This document shows positions 33,120-44,899 of a stretch of DNA of 64,000 nt, piece by piece. Every line of letters begins with the position of its first letter. The stretch's first letter is position 1. The notes beneath the pieces are model-generated. The model had not been told where the DNA came from. It did not search any database and saw nothing but the letters and a program-made list of their open reading frames with translations. Position numbers and translations under genes: made by a program. The DNA comes from Orientallactaga sibirica (taxonomy: Eukaryota; Chordata; Mammalia; Rodentia; Dipodidae). The stretch spans positions 6,119,001-6,183,000 of the forward strand of contig JAEOAD010000005.1 of NCBI GenBank assembly GCA_036365145.1, read 5' to 3'.

Positions 33120-33880
33120 AGTTTTACACATATATACATCGTATTCTGACATAATCACTGCTGGTTGCCTTTTCTTGTCCCTCCTGCCCCAGAACCTTTT
33201 CTTCTTTCTTTCTTTTTTTATGTTTGACACGTGAGATCATGTAACATTTTTTTTTAAATTTGAGAGAGACAGAGAGAAAGGGTGGGGAGAGGCAGAGAGA
33301 GAATGGGTGTGCCAGGACCTTTCAGCCACTGTGAATGAACTCCAGATGTGTGCACCACCTTGTGTGCATGTGCGACATTTGCGCTTGCATCACTTTTGCG
33401 TCTGGCTATATGTGGGACCTGGAGATTTGAACAAGCGTTCTTAGGCTTTGCAGACAGGTGCCTTCACCACTAAGCCATCTCTCCAGCCCCCTTTCTTCTT
33501 CACAACTAGCTCCTCTTCTATTTTTATGTTGTTTAAAAAATTGTATTTTGCCTCCATGAGAGATTCCTTGTGTGGGCAATACTGTATAGGTCTTGGGAAG
33601 GTAACAGCAGTCACTGTAATTTGTCATGAATTGAATGGCCATGCCATGTCCAGAAGACAGTATAACATTACACTCCTCCCCATCTTCTGGCTCTTATGGA
33701 CTTACTACCCCTTCTTCCCCAATGTTCCCTGAGCCTTGGAGGAATATGCATGCCTTAATGTCTTATTTCATTTGAGCACTCAATAATTTACTGGGATGTA
33801 TGCTCATCCTGGCACTGGAGTTTTCCTATAATAACCTGTGGCTTCTGGGAGCAGCATTATCCCTCTATGAAGGGTTCTTC
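33120..33880 (-). mobile_element. LINE-1 3' UTR region, split by a SINE
   Basis: The part after the SINE (33489 onward) reads CTATTTTTATGTTG, TTGCCTCCATGAGAG and GTTCCCTGAGCCTTGGAGGA. The last phrase also occurs in the LINE-1 end at 57472. The 5' limits are approximate. Confidence 0.6.
33207..33488 (-). mobile_element. tRNA-derived SINE (long form), nested in LINE-1
   Basis: It carries the extra segment GTGCATGTGCGACATTTGCG and CTTGCATCAC between body and tail that short copies lack, and ends CTAAGCCATCTCTCCAGCCC. Similar CCTTTTCTTCTT / CCTTTCTTCTT sequences flank it. Confidence 0.85.
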
Positions 33881-33893
33881 TGTTCAAATTTTA

Positions 33894-33940
33894 TACACAC
33901 ACACACACACACACATACATACACACACATACATATATAT
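33894..33940 (+). repeat. (CA)n/(CATA)n microsatellite
   Basis: About ten AC units followed by ATACATAC and TATATAT variants. Confidence 0.9.
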
Positions 33941-34357
33941 CGTATGACTTTTGCATACATCTTTAGTTTTGGCTAACCCTCACCTCACTGCCCCTCCTAC
34001 TACTCTTATTTTCACTTTCATTGTTTCACTTCAAGATTTTTTTAAAGAATGGGTTAAAGTTTTGTTAAGTGAATTGGAAGCTTCTGGTACTTTATAAGCT
34101 CTACAAGAGTTAGCTACCACTCATATTTATTCCTTTCTGGCACACTTCATCCAGAACAAAATAGAGGGAATAGATTTCTTGAAGATCAGTGCAGAAGGTA
34201 TGTGTCCTAAAATGTTTATTTTTTTCATATGTACAGTAGTCCTTTGTCTGTGGTTACAATTTATGAGGTTTCAGTTACCCACAGTCAATGATGCCATAAA
34301 AATGTTGATGAATAACAGATAATTTCATATCTAAGCAACCTACAGGTTTGTTTTAAT
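33941..34357 (+). other. Intron 1, no recognised element
   Basis: AT-rich unique-looking sequence. Confidence 0.4.
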
Positions 34358-34430
34358 GTCGAACTGATGATTGAACCATTAGGGCCTTGTGTATGTAAGC
34401 AGTCTACCACTGAGCTCTGTCCTCAGTTCA
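34358..34430 (-). mobile_element. Old ID element
   Basis: GATTGAACCATTAGGGCCTTG, GCAGTCTACCACTGAGCTCTG and TCCTCAG are the reverse complement of an ID element with its A and B boxes. Confidence 0.7.
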
Positions 34431-34433
34431 CTC

Positions 34434-34590
34434 TCTCTCTCTCTAGCTTCTGAGACAAGGTCTTATTATGTAAGCCCATGCTAGGCTTACTTAGCTCACT
34501 AGGTAGTCCCTCAGACTGGCTTTGAACTTATGATCCTCCTGCTTCAGTCTCACGAGTAGCTGGAATTACAGGCCTGGTACCAAGCTTGGC
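34434..34590 (-). mobile_element. Old B1 SINE
   Basis: TGAGACAAGGTCTTATTATG to GGCCTGGTACCAAGCTTGGCT, diverged, with a 30-bp insertion-like expansion in the middle. Confidence 0.6.
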
Positions 34591-37346
34591 TGTAATGCTT
34601 AAGCTTTCAACTGTGCTCTGTTCTGAACAGTATCATGAAGTCTCACACTGCTCTGCTCTTTCTTTCTGCATGGCCTGTGAGTTATCCCGTTGTCTGGTGT
34701 GTCCTGCTGTGTATGCTACCTTCTCCTTCTCACTTAGAAACCACCTCAATTACCGGCTAGACGGGCGCACTGCGACCCTCCTTATGTTGAACTTACCTTT
34801 GTTTCCTGAATGATAAACCCACAGTGCAAGAGTAGTGATTCCGATGATTGTACGAGAGTGTATTTATATACTTGTTCTATTTTATCTTTGCTATTACTGT
34901 CAGTTTCTTAATAATTAATTTTTAAATTTATAAACTGGATCATGAATATGCATATGTGCAGAAAACATACAAAGTACATATTGAGATTGGTTCTCTCCTG
35001 GGTTTCAGGCATCCAGTTGGGGTCTTAGAATGTTTTCCTTGTGGAAACAAAGGAAACTACTGGAGAACTATGGGGAGTCGAATCTTATCAATTAAAAAAA
35101 CTCACTAACAAAGCTTCTTTCCTCAGAGGTTTTTAGAACTGGAATCTACCCTCTTATGTCCTCCTGTTTTATACCTGAGAATGTTGACCTTGGACAGGTG
35201 CCTTCACCTTGCACAAGGCCAGCTCTGAACTGTTGAATTGTTGAGTTGTCTCTTGGCCTACTTCTCTGCTTCCCAGGATAGCACTTTGTCCTTTCATACA
35301 TCTGCATCACACAGACATGCATACACATAGACATGCATGCAACAATGGAGCAAGGCTTTATTGTATATGAGAAGAAACAGAGGGCAGGAAATCATGACAC
35401 TCAGATCCAGGAGTACACAGAACACCTTAGGAGGCCTCTGCACAGTTTGAGCTTTGCTAACCTTCGTCTCGTTTTGAAGATTCTAGCCTTTTTCGCAGCT
35501 CTGACTCACTTCGGCAATGACCATCCTTTTCCCTGTAGAAGTTATTTGAAGTGTCACAAAAGCCTAAAAGTATATGCTTCCTGCTGTTCAAGAGCTCACA
35601 GTTTTGTGTAGAGGACACACAGAGATGTAGCAAAGCACGTGCTCCACTGGGAGCATGAAGTCACTACCAACCCCTACAATAACATTCTGTGTGTTTGCTG
35701 AACGTGGTGGAGATGGGATTAAAGCAGTCGGAGAGTGAATGAGGTCACCTGCAGTAGTGGGGCATGAGAGAGCTCCAGCAGTATTCAAAGGGACTGGGCA
35801 AGGCTGAGAAGGGCAGCATCTGCCAGCGGATAACATGAGCCATGGGGAGGGCAGAAGAGTGGGTTCTGTGTGCAGGGAATGTCAGGGTTGGAGGGCTGGC
35901 AAGGTTGTCATGGGCGTGGCAGTATGAGGGGAGGCTGCACAGGTTTCTCTATTTACTGATCTGTGACAACACTTCTGACGATTATGCTTTGTGGTAGCTT
36001 ATTCATGTTCACCTTGTTTGGGGAGAAAAACAGAGTGCCTATTTGTGGGAACATCAAGAATTTCAGACTCATCATTTGGTTGCCCTTAAAGGCTTGGTTG
36101 GGATCCAGTCCTCAGAATGATCAAGAAGCCCTTCAATCAGTGTAAAACAATGAGTATCTCATGTCAGAATCTCAAAACAATTAGAGTCTTTATTCAAAAC
36201 AGACCTGGGACACTCACAGGAACAGGGTGAAAGCTTGTTTTCCACTAGAGGGAAAGTTGCTTAAAAAAAATCCACAAATAGAAGAGGAGGATTTTTACAT
36301 AAAATCAAACTCCAGCCAAATGAAGAGAATATGAGCATGTCGTCATGGGGGTGGAGAAACCTTGTAACCAAATCTCTACTGACAGAACTGGGCACAAAAG
36401 TTTATGCTCCATCGCAGACTGACCTGAGCGCAGTCCATTGCTTTCTGGTGCCCGGGAGGATCACTCATGCCAAGGACAGATTTTAGCCTTCCTAGAAAGT
36501 ACTCCACACTGTGGTAAACTTCCTGGAGTGCTTTCGATACTTGATTCTCAGTGTTGCTCCACCACTCCTGAAGGAATCAACTTCTCTTAAGGTTGGATGC
36601 AGCTGTGCTAACTCTTGCTAACTCTTCCCATTGCAGTGGTTTTCTTGGTTGTTGACCTGAACACATGGTGACTTGTCTGAGAGTCGGCTTACTTAGAATA
36701 AAATAGGTCCAGTCTGGCTTTTCTTCATTTTCAGTTTTTGTTTTGATTTTAGATGGTCTTCCTCTTAAAGTGACTGAACACCAAGATGAAATTGTTGGGA
36801 AATAAGCAACTGTCAGAAATGCAAGGAAAAAATACTGTTAGGTCTCTTCAGTGCCCTACATTTAATTTTTATATTCTAGTACCACAATGGATAAATTAAA
36901 ACAACTGAATGAATCAAAGCCAATAAAAACTTGATGCTTCTGGTAGGGTTTTTTTTTGTATTGTCTTCTAGACAAATGATGAAATATTTGCTGTCTGCAT
37001 TACTAGATGCTAGAAATTACATTCCCAGTGTTATTATGCCATAATGATTTTTAAATTTAGCTCATTAAAAATGGAAGCCAATGGTGTTTTAAAGACCAGA
37101 GACTTATCTACTATGAACAGTTGGTCTATATGTAGAAAGAATTTCTCTTTTCATTTTAAGGTGATTTAAAAAATATTCTAAAAAATTACAGTTAAGCATT
37201 TACCTGGACCAGATAAGCAAAAAAGACTATGATCATCAACCTCACAATTTCTCTGCCAAGTTATAATCACTGTGAACATTTTAATACATCTCCTTCAACT
37301 TAGGTTTACGTGCTTCATGTATAAGCTCTTGGGATATGTTATTGTT
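34591..37346 (+). other. Intron 1, 2.7 kb without recognised transposons
   Basis: Unique-looking DNA. The AT-rich segment 36900-37200 has long runs without CpG. No ORF over 95 codons has a recognisable product. Confidence 0.4.
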
Positions 37347-37361
37347 AAAAGAAGCATCAGA

Positions 37362-37584
37362 GGGCTGGAGAGTTGGCTTAGTAATTAAGGCGTATGCCTG
37401 TGAAGCCTAAGGATCCAGGTTCAATTATCCAGTTCCCACGTAAGCCAGATGCACATGGTGGTGCCTGTTTTTGGAGCTTGTTTGCAGTGGCTGGAAGCCC
37501 TGGCATGCCCATTTTCCTTCTCTCTCTCTCTCTCTCCTCTCTCTCTGTCACTAAGAAATAAACAAATATATATATATACTTTTA
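37362..37584 (+). mobile_element. tRNA-derived SINE (short form)
   Basis: Complete plus copy with a (CT)n tract (37520-37546) and an (AT)n tail. The perfect 15-bp duplication AAAAGAAGCATCAGA lies at 37347-37361 and 37585-37599. Confidence 0.94.
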
Positions 37585-37600
37585 AAAAGAAGCATCAGAA

Positions 37601-37870
37601 AGGGCTGGAGAGATGGCTTAACAGTTAAAGGCTCTTACTCCACAAACCTACTGGCAGGAGCACAAATCCCTAGCACTCACATAAAGCCAGATGCAAAGTG
37701 TCACACATCTGTGATCACAATGTACCTACAGCAATGGTAGGCAGAGCCAGATGAATCCTGAAGCTGGCGGCCAACAAGAGAGGCTTTTTAGCAGGGCCAG
37801 TGAGAAGGGCTTTTTTCAGCAGAAAAAAACAAGAGAAATTTTGTCTCAATAAAAGGTGGCAGGAGAGGAC
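37601..37870 (+). mobile_element. B4-type composite SINE
   Basis: A GGGCTGGAGAGATGGCTTAAC head is followed by a B1-like part (GTAGGCAGAGCCAG, CAAGAGAAATTTTGTCTC). It begins 2 bp after the duplication of the SINE before it, so the younger copy landed at its edge. Confidence 0.7.
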
Positions 37871-38390
37871 TAATGTCCTGAATTATGAAAATTTTTAGGG
37901 GAAAATGACAAACTGTGGGATTTAGGAAACATGTCGTCACGTGGAAACACTATATTTTATAAGGTTCTTATAAGAGAAATTGAGGTCTTTAAAAAGGACT
38001 GGAACAGAGTTGTAAGCACATGGGAAGTAGAACTTTGATGTATATGTTGAGAGGCTCAGAAAGAACACACATGGCATCCACCACGTGCTTTCCCAAGTGA
38101 AAAGTGTCCAAACAGAAGAGGAATTCAGAGGAGAAATGACAGATGAAGAGGGTTACACTCATGGTTAGCCCGAGTTTAGAGTAAGAACACAGGCAGCAAG
38201 TCCAGAGCTGGTGAAAGCACCCACGTGGTAGATTTGGAGATAAGATTAAGATCATACATGTAATTAAAGTGAGGAGTTACCCCAAACTATAAAGCAGAGG
38301 CAGGCAGAAAAGCCTTCCAAACCAAGAAACAGTGTTATGCTCCCAGGTGAGGGGGGAAGCCAGACTCGTGTGTCCCTGTGGCCCACGTGA
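37871..38390 (+). other. Intron 1, no recognised element
   Basis: Unique-looking sequence up to the CA repeat. Confidence 0.4.
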
Positions 38391-38391
38391 A

Positions 38392-38433
<42 letters not shown>
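38392..38433 (+). repeat. (AC)n microsatellite, about 21 units
   Basis: Uninterrupted AC units, likely polymorphic in length. Confidence 0.95.
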
Positions 38434-38436
<3 letters not shown>

Positions 38437-38582
38437 AGGATTGTGTCCAGGGAGATTTTGTTCATTGCCATTTTTTATTAGTCTTATGCATGGTTTGGCT
38501 CTATTGGAATTTCCATGAACTAGAACTTCCTGATTTTCTTAGATAAGTAGAGATATCAGGATGTCTTCAAGTTACCTACTTG

Positions 38583-38712
38583 TGGGCTGGGGAGATGGCT
38601 CACTGGATAAGCTGCTTGCTGCATAAGCACAAGTACCTGAGTGTGAATCCCCAGAACCCACATACAAGCCAACACTAGTGGGCACACATACATAATGCCA
38701 GTGTACATACAG
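38583..38712 (+). mobile_element. B4-type SINE head fragment
   Basis: GGGCTGGGGAGATGGCTCACTGG, GAGTGTGAATCCCCAGAACC and GGGCACACATAC follow the tRNA-like head. The 3' part is missing. Confidence 0.65.
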
Positions 38713-39148
38713 TGAGGCAATAACCGTGTTAAACTCATGGTTGTGGATTGATACAATGAAGGTGATGATAAGAACCTCAAAGAGAAAAAGATTTATGAGA
38801 AAACGACCAGGGGAAGCGAGGTGTAAACTTCCCAGTGAACACTTCTAGTGGGTTTGCATGAGGGTGCTTTAGCTCTCCCACCATGACACCAAAGTCAATG
38901 TGTGTGCTGTGTTCATAACAGAGGGTGCCCCTCAGGCCTTGGTACCAGCTGAGGAAGAACCTCAAAGCCTGCTTCAAGGGGTCAGTCACACAGGTGTGTA
39001 GATCTGTATCACTGATCTCACCTGTGTAGGTTCCAGCTCCTCTAAATAAAAACAGGAATTTACCATCAATCTGATTATCAGAATGAACTCAGCCAATCAC
39101 ATCAGCTCAGCATAGTTCAAGAGCTCAGACTTTGCAATTGTATTAGGC
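38713..39148 (+). other. Intron 1, no recognised element
   Basis: Unique-looking sequence. Confidence 0.4.
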
Positions 39149-39163
39149 AGATCAAGATATTCT

Positions 39164-39178
39164 TTTTTTTAAAGAGAG

Positions 39179-39229
<51 letters not shown>

Positions 39230-39425
39230 CAGAGAATGGACATGCCAGTGGCCTCTCAGCCGCTGTGAACGAACTCCAGATGCGTGCTCCCCCTTGTGGG
39301 CAAGTGCGATATTGCACCCTTGCATCACTTTTTTTGTCTGGATAAATGTGGGACCTGGAGATTGGAACAGGTGTTCTTAGGCTTGGCAGGCAGGCGCCTT
39401 AACTGCCAAGCCATCTCTCCTGCCC
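39164..39425 (-). mobile_element. tRNA-derived SINE (long form)
   Basis: A (GA)n tract at 39191-39223, the long-form insert (GGGCAAGTGCGATATTGCAC, CTTGCATCAC) and an end CCAAGCCATCTCTCCTGCCC. The perfect 15-bp duplication AGATCAAGATATTCT lies at 39149-39163 and 39426-39440. Confidence 0.94.
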
Positions 39426-39624
39426 AGATCAAGATATTCTTACCTGGCAGAATAGGCTAAGGACATAGAAATTATCTCCTAGGAGCTGAGCAGCAGCAGA
39501 CACAGTTGACAGTAGATTCTGCAAACATGTGCTTAGGAAAGAACTCAAAGCAAGTATATGAAATTTTTACCCAGAGATAACATTGGATTTTTCAAATGTA
39601 CATTGGGTATTTGTCAGTCACACT

Positions 39625-39942
39625 TTTTTGGGGTGTGTGTGTGTGTGTTCGTGTATATGCGTGTGGGCACATGCATGACACACATGAGGAGGTCAGAGAA
39701 TAACCTCAGATGTCAGGACTCCTAACTTATTTGAGGCAGGGTCTCTCGTTGTTCACTGCTACATATCTTGGGCTAGATGGCCCACGAGCTGTGAGAGAGT
39801 CTCCTGTCTCCACGGCCCATCTTGCTGGGGTACACTGGCATTGCGTATGTGTTAGCTTTTATGTGGGTTCTGCGGATCCAAACTTAGGGACTCATGCTTA
39901 TGCAGCAAGTGGTGTATACACTGACTCATCTCCCTAGCCCAC
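39625..39942 (-). mobile_element. B4-type composite SINE (old)
   Basis: A (TG)n start (39633-39650), a GAGGCAGGGTCTCTCG B1-like middle and an ACTGACTCATCTCCCTAGCCC end, in reverse B4 order. Confidence 0.65.
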
Positions 39943-40642
39943 AGTTTTTATAATGTGCAAAAAAGTTCTTATGAAAGCAAAGAAAGGATTTATTAAAGAA
40001 ATATTAATTGTAATTTGGGGTGATCAGGGGGCTGACACAAAATGCAGCTCAAAAATGTCATTTTGCTGATAGGACAAACTGTTTCTAGGAGATAGCCTAT
40101 AGTTTGGAATAGTGTTTTTCTCATAATGCAATTTTCATTTAGATTTTTGTAAAAGTTACACTCAAGATTTTACTTCATTTAACCCAATTTTCTTCCATTA
40201 CACATCCAATTTAGTCATATTTTAACAAAGCTTGCTGTGTACTTACCATTAAATTAGTTGTTGTAAACTTCCATTTTCCTCATCTTATCCTCCTCCATCT
40301 TTTTCAGGACATAAATTATATCAGATTTAACTTATATGAATGTTCAGGTTGGTCTTCTACAATGTGGTGTCTGGCTTAGAGAAACCCCTGGTGGGTACTC
40401 TGTCTCAGGTTAACAGTACTGACGTTAAGTTAATGAAGTATTGACTGCTCTACACCTTAGTGTCTTCGAGGATAAAATGGAGGCAGCTGCTGAAAGAGTG
40501 TCATGGACTTCTGTGATGCTGTCACATGCTGTGTGTAAAATATCAGCACAGTGCTTGATACAAAGCAAGGATTAGATACGTCATGAACCATTTGTGCCTG
40601 AATACATGTCTGCTCAACCCAATGTCCGTTGGACAGATCTTT
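39943..40642 (+). other. Intron 1, no recognised element
   Basis: AT-rich unique-looking sequence. Confidence 0.4.
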
Positions 40643-41121
40643 GTCTCAGTCTGTTTTCTGTCTTTATAATCAAATACCTGATGCTGGGTAATTTATGAAG
40701 GAAAGAGGTTATTTAATTCACAGTTCTGGAGATCCGTGAGCTTGGCACTCGTGTGGCTTCACTTGGGTCAAGGCCTTTGCAATATACTGGACATCACGCC
40801 ACAGAGCACTGTTAGAGGGAAAGGTCAAATTTCAATCCACACAGTAGGAGAGATTTAAGGGCCAGGCATTCCCTTTTAGAACAGCACACCTTTTTCAAAA
40901 CCAAGAGAACTGCATTATTCTCTTCTGAAGGTGGCACCCTCAATAACATAATTACTTTACACTAGGCCAGCTCCTTTTTCTTTGGCCTTTTTTTCCTCTA
41001 CCACTGAGCCACATAACCACCTCAGACCCACCCCTTGAAAGTGTCTCTACCACTCTCACACTACCACACAGGAGCCCAAGCTTCCATCACATGGACCATA
41101 TGTGAATCATATCCAAGCCAT
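40643..41121 (-). mobile_element. Ancient MaLR LTR (MST-like)
   Basis: It starts TCTCAGTCTGTTTTCTG, continues CTGGGTAATTTATGAAG, AAAGAGGTTATTT and CACAGTTCTGGAG, and ends GAATCATATCCAAGCCATA. This is the reverse of the mammalian MST/THE1-type LTR. It is old and heavily diverged. Confidence 0.7.
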
Positions 41122-41136
41122 AGAAATCCTTTCACA

Positions 41137-41370
41137 GGGCTGGAGATAGGGCTTAGTCTTTAAGGAGCTTCCCTGCAAAACCAAAGGACCCAGGTTCAAT
41201 TCTCCAGGACACACGTAAGCCAGATGCACAAAGTGGCACATGTGTCCAGAGTTCATTTGCAGTGGCTAAAGGCCCTGGTGCGCCCATTCTCTTTCTCTAC
41301 CTGCCTTTCTCCCTTTCTCTCTTTCTGTCTCTCAAAAAAAAAATTTTAAAACGATAGAGTTTATTTTTAA
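41137..41370 (+). mobile_element. tRNA-derived SINE (short form)
   Basis: Plus copy with a pyrimidine-rich tail and A-run. The perfect 15-bp duplication AGAAATCCTTTCACA lies at 41122-41136 and 41371-41385. It inserted just beside the old LTR. Confidence 0.94.
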
Positions 41371-41385
41371 AGAAATCCTTTCACA

Positions 41386-43215
41386 GTGTCTATTGGAGCC
41401 TGATAATTTTTAGCATATTAGTGGAGTTTAATGCTTTAACATTAAATAATATTGCCTTCTACCACTTAAAATCTTCTGAAGTTGAATAATCCCCAATATT
41501 TCTATCACTGAAGCTATCACTGAAGCTTTCCCACTTCCTCTGGTTTTCTGGATCTAGACTTGGCTAAAACCCATGCTCCTAAGGTTACTCCACAAGAATG
41601 CCTTCTGAGCAACAAACTGCTGTCTGCATCGGGAAGGTAGTATCTTGGCTGAGTTAGATGCTAATGAATTTAGTTAAAGCTGAAGAAAGATGTTCCTTTC
41701 AAAAAGTTCACTCATCAACTAAGATGATATGGCTAGACAAAAGATTTCAGTGACCAGCATCGTCCCTTAGGGATGCATGGCTGTTAGCACCCTTCATTAC
41801 CTGTGCTGATCTTTAGACTGAACCAGACAGATCTCTGCTCAGTGAACAAAGAATGGTGTCTTTATGGGCCCCAAATGACTGTTAAATAAAACTCGCTTCA
41901 CATCCACCGATGTGTAATGGAGGGTACAGTCAAGAACCACTTAGATTTAGCACTGGCAGGACCCTGTGGGTGGAACTCAAGAAAAAGAACAGGAAGTGTT
42001 CAAAGACTTTTCTAAGGCTGAGGAATGAGCAAAGTTGCCATTCACTTAAAGGAAAAATGCAGCGAGGGGAAAAGACTGAAGGTAAGGGAGTGGGCTTGCT
42101 AAGTTTGGTATGTGTGCAAGAGCCACACAGAAGTCTCCAGAGGATGTTCAGGTGTGTAGCGTGAGGAGACATCAGGGTCTGTGTAGTATGAAATCATGAG
42201 AGTGTAGTGGGCTGAGGTGAGTGTTTCTTAGTGCATCATGCTGTGTGTCTGAACAAGCCACATTCTCCCTCTCTGCTCTACATACATCCACGGTGGTGCC
42301 AGTGCTGAAAACTGATGGACTCATGGGGACCATTGATGACCACGTTTTGGCTCCATAGAAATGGTAAGTCATCTCTCTGGTATGTTAGAGAGGATACACC
42401 GAATGGTCATGAGTGATTTTGGGTGTCATTTATGTGGTAGAAAGTTGTGGTATGAGTTTTAGACAGCCCGTAGAGATATAAACTTATGTATAGACATGGG
42501 CAGGTGAACCATGATTCCCGTCATATCAAAGGGAAGGAAGGAAGTAAAAAAAAAAGAAGAAAGAAGGGAGATAGGAAAAAAGGAATCAAACAAACATCTG
42601 TTAATGAGAAGCAATGAAAAGAACCAAGATCATTTTGGAAAACCCAGAAGCCAGAAAAAAATCACCTCGGTCACCCAGCCAGGCTCTGCTGGTGTGCCCG
42701 TGTTAGTATTGTACAATGTGGGAGGAATTCGGGGTTAAGAGTTTCCTAAGTGTGGCTTGGCAGAATCAGAGGCCAAAATGTGATCAATTGTACATGTGAA
42801 TAATTGTGGCGGGACAAGGACGATAGCGAGGGTAAAAGATCCTCTCTCTTCTGTACCCAGACAGTGAGCATGGAAGGTGCTTTGCAGAATATTGAACACT
42901 GGAGCCCTCATTACTTAAAGCAAGACCAGCACATTGTTCTTTTGTTTGGCTTTTCTCTTTAAATATTTTCAAGGTTTAGGGCACGTTAAGCAATATATCT
43001 ATATATCTCATCTAAGGACTCAGAAGTTCCCACACACCGCCTACCCTCCACCCAGGTCCTCCACTGTCACTAGAGTGGACGTGGGCTGCAGCTCGTGGGC
43101 CTGCAGTCACACATTGTTGTCTCCTACAGTCCTCGGCACACTGTTGGTTTTGCACATTGGGAAATGTGTGATGACAAATGTCTATCATTACAGCCTCACC
43201 AAAGACTTTCACTCA
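41386..43215 (+). other. Intron 1, 1.8 kb without recognised transposons
   Basis: Unique-looking sequence with a purine-rich stretch at 42525-42590. The open frames here have no recognisable product. Confidence 0.4.
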
Positions 43216-43322
43216 TTTAAAAATCACCTGAGGAGTGTTCCCAACAGGAAGGGGCAGGGATGAGGAAAAGAGAGTGCCAACACATGAAGTATCCATATGA
43301 AACACAACAATAATAAACTATA
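43216..43322 (+). mobile_element. LINE-like 3' end fragment
   Basis: AGAGTGCCAACACATGAAG and TATCCATATGAAACA followed by an AAT-rich tail match the segment at 61385-61440. The shared phrase plus tail marks a short 3' end of a LINE. Confidence 0.5.
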
Positions 43323-43645
43323 TATATATACACATATACACACACATGTCACCTGAGCCTTGTGTATTCTTCTCTAGCCACTGACAACCCACTGATCTTA
43401 CTATCGTCATCATTTTGGATTGACTTCTTTCACATAAATATATGGATTTAACTTTTCCCAGTGTTTCTTTTCTTTTCTTTTCTTTTCATTTCTTTTTTTT
43501 TTTTTTTGCTTTGATGACTTGTTAGCTCCAGCTTGTCTTTTCAGCGTAGGATAATATTTTAATGCCTGGATATGCAACAACTTATCCATTCATTCTTCCA
43601 CTTAAGGGCATCTTGTTTACTTCTCAGTTTTGGCAGTTATTAATT
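43323..43645 (+). other. Intron 1: (TA)n/(CA)n stretch, T-runs, no gene
   Basis: TATATATA and ACACACAC runs at 43319-43348 and a (TTTTC)n/T-run at 43468-43507. Confidence 0.5.
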
Positions 43646-43653
43646 AAATTGTT

Positions 43654-43861
43654 GGGCTGGAGGGATGGATTAGTAGTTAAGTCACTTGCCTGCAAATCGA
43701 AAGGACCCAGATTCGATTCTCCAGGACCCACATTAGCCAGATGCACAAGGGGGTGCATGCTTTTGGAGTTTGTTTGCAATGGCTGGAGGCCCTGGCGTGC
43801 CCATTCTCTCTCTTTCTCCCTCTTTCTCTGTCAAATCAATCAATCAATTAATTAAAAAATA
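43654..43861 (+). mobile_element. tRNA-derived SINE (short form)
   Basis: Complete plus copy with a (CT)n and (AATC)n tail. AAATTGTT flanks it at 43646-43653 and 43862-43869. Confidence 0.92.
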
Positions 43862-43869
43862 AAATTGTT

Positions 43870-44205
43870 ATAACATACATGTGCAGACTTTTTGTGTATA
43901 TACGTTTTCAACTCCTTTGTGGGAAAGCAGCAAGCACCATTGCTCATTTGCATTGTAAGAGTGTTGCTGGCTTGTGAGCAACCTCCAGACCGTTCTCTGA
44001 GATATTTTTCGTTCTCATCAACAATGAATGAAGTTCTGCATCCTTGCCAGCATTTGGTGATGTCAGGAAATTGTAGCATTTTGGTCATGATAAGAGGTGG
44101 GGAGTGCTGGCTTATTTGTTTTAATTTGCATTTTCTACTGTGGAGTACTTTTCATATGATTATCTTCCATTTGAATATGTGCTTTTGAGGAACTACATTT
44201 TTTAA
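43870..44205 (+). other. Intron 1, no recognised element
   Basis: AT-rich; GCATCCTTGCCAGCATTTGGTGATGT near 44038 is a phrase seen in LINE-1 sequences read antisense, too short to annotate. Confidence 0.35.
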
Positions 44206-44209
44206 AAAA

Positions 44210-44560
44210 ATTATTTCTTTGTGTGTCGTGTGTGCATGTGCACGTGTGTATGTGTTCCTGTGTGTGAGTGTGTGAGTCGGCCTCGGGTGTGTGTGCCAGG
44301 CAGAGGACAACGCTGGCGTCACTTTTCTCCTTTCCACCTCGTTTGAGGCAGTATCTCTCACTCTGGATTCTTGTTCTGCTTTCTTTGCTCTCCATGACTT
44401 CCAGGAAATTCTCCTGTCTCCACCTCCCATCTCCCTGTTGGCCTCAGCATGCTGGGATTACAGAAGCTCTTCAAGGCTTCCAGCTTTTGACATGGGGACT
44501 GGGGATCAGACTTAAGTACTCAGTTTGAGTGGCAAGTTTTGACTAAGGCCTGCAGCAACG
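44210..44560 (-). mobile_element. B4-type composite SINE (old)
   Basis: (TG)n-rich start, GCCAGGCAGAGGACAACGC, a B1-like middle ending GCATGCTGGGATTACAG, and GGGGATCAGACTTAAGTACTC, in reverse B4 order. Confidence 0.65.
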
Positions 44561-44693
44561 TAGCTCGGATATGCCGAGGGATCTGCAACTGCAAATTTTT
44601 AAATGCAGCTTCAAAAAACTCTTTCATCTTAAACCGGTTATTGCAAAGAGGCTGAACATGATTCAGGTCACTGGTGATTCAAAAGAGAAAAGA

Positions 44694-44896
44694 GGGCTGG
44701 AGAGATGGCTTAGCGGTTAAGGCGCATGCCTGCGAAGCCCAAAGATCCAGATTTGATTCTCCAGGTCCCACGTAAGCCAGATGCACACTGTGGTGCATGC
44801 ATCTGGAGTTTGTTCGCGGTGCCTAGAGGCGCTGGAGCTCCCATTTTCTCTCTGTCTCTAATAAATAAATTAATTAATAATAAAAAGAAATCTTAA
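44694..44896 (+). mobile_element. tRNA-derived SINE (short form), near-consensus
   Basis: GGGCTGGAGAGATGGCTTAGCGG head, A and B boxes intact, (AAAT)n tail. AAAAGAGAAAAGA-like sequences flank it. Confidence 0.92.
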
Positions 44897-44899
44897 GAA

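Noticed and set aside
44038..44075. LINE-1-like phrase TCCTTGCCAGCATTTGG
   Set aside because: Too short and isolated to define an element.
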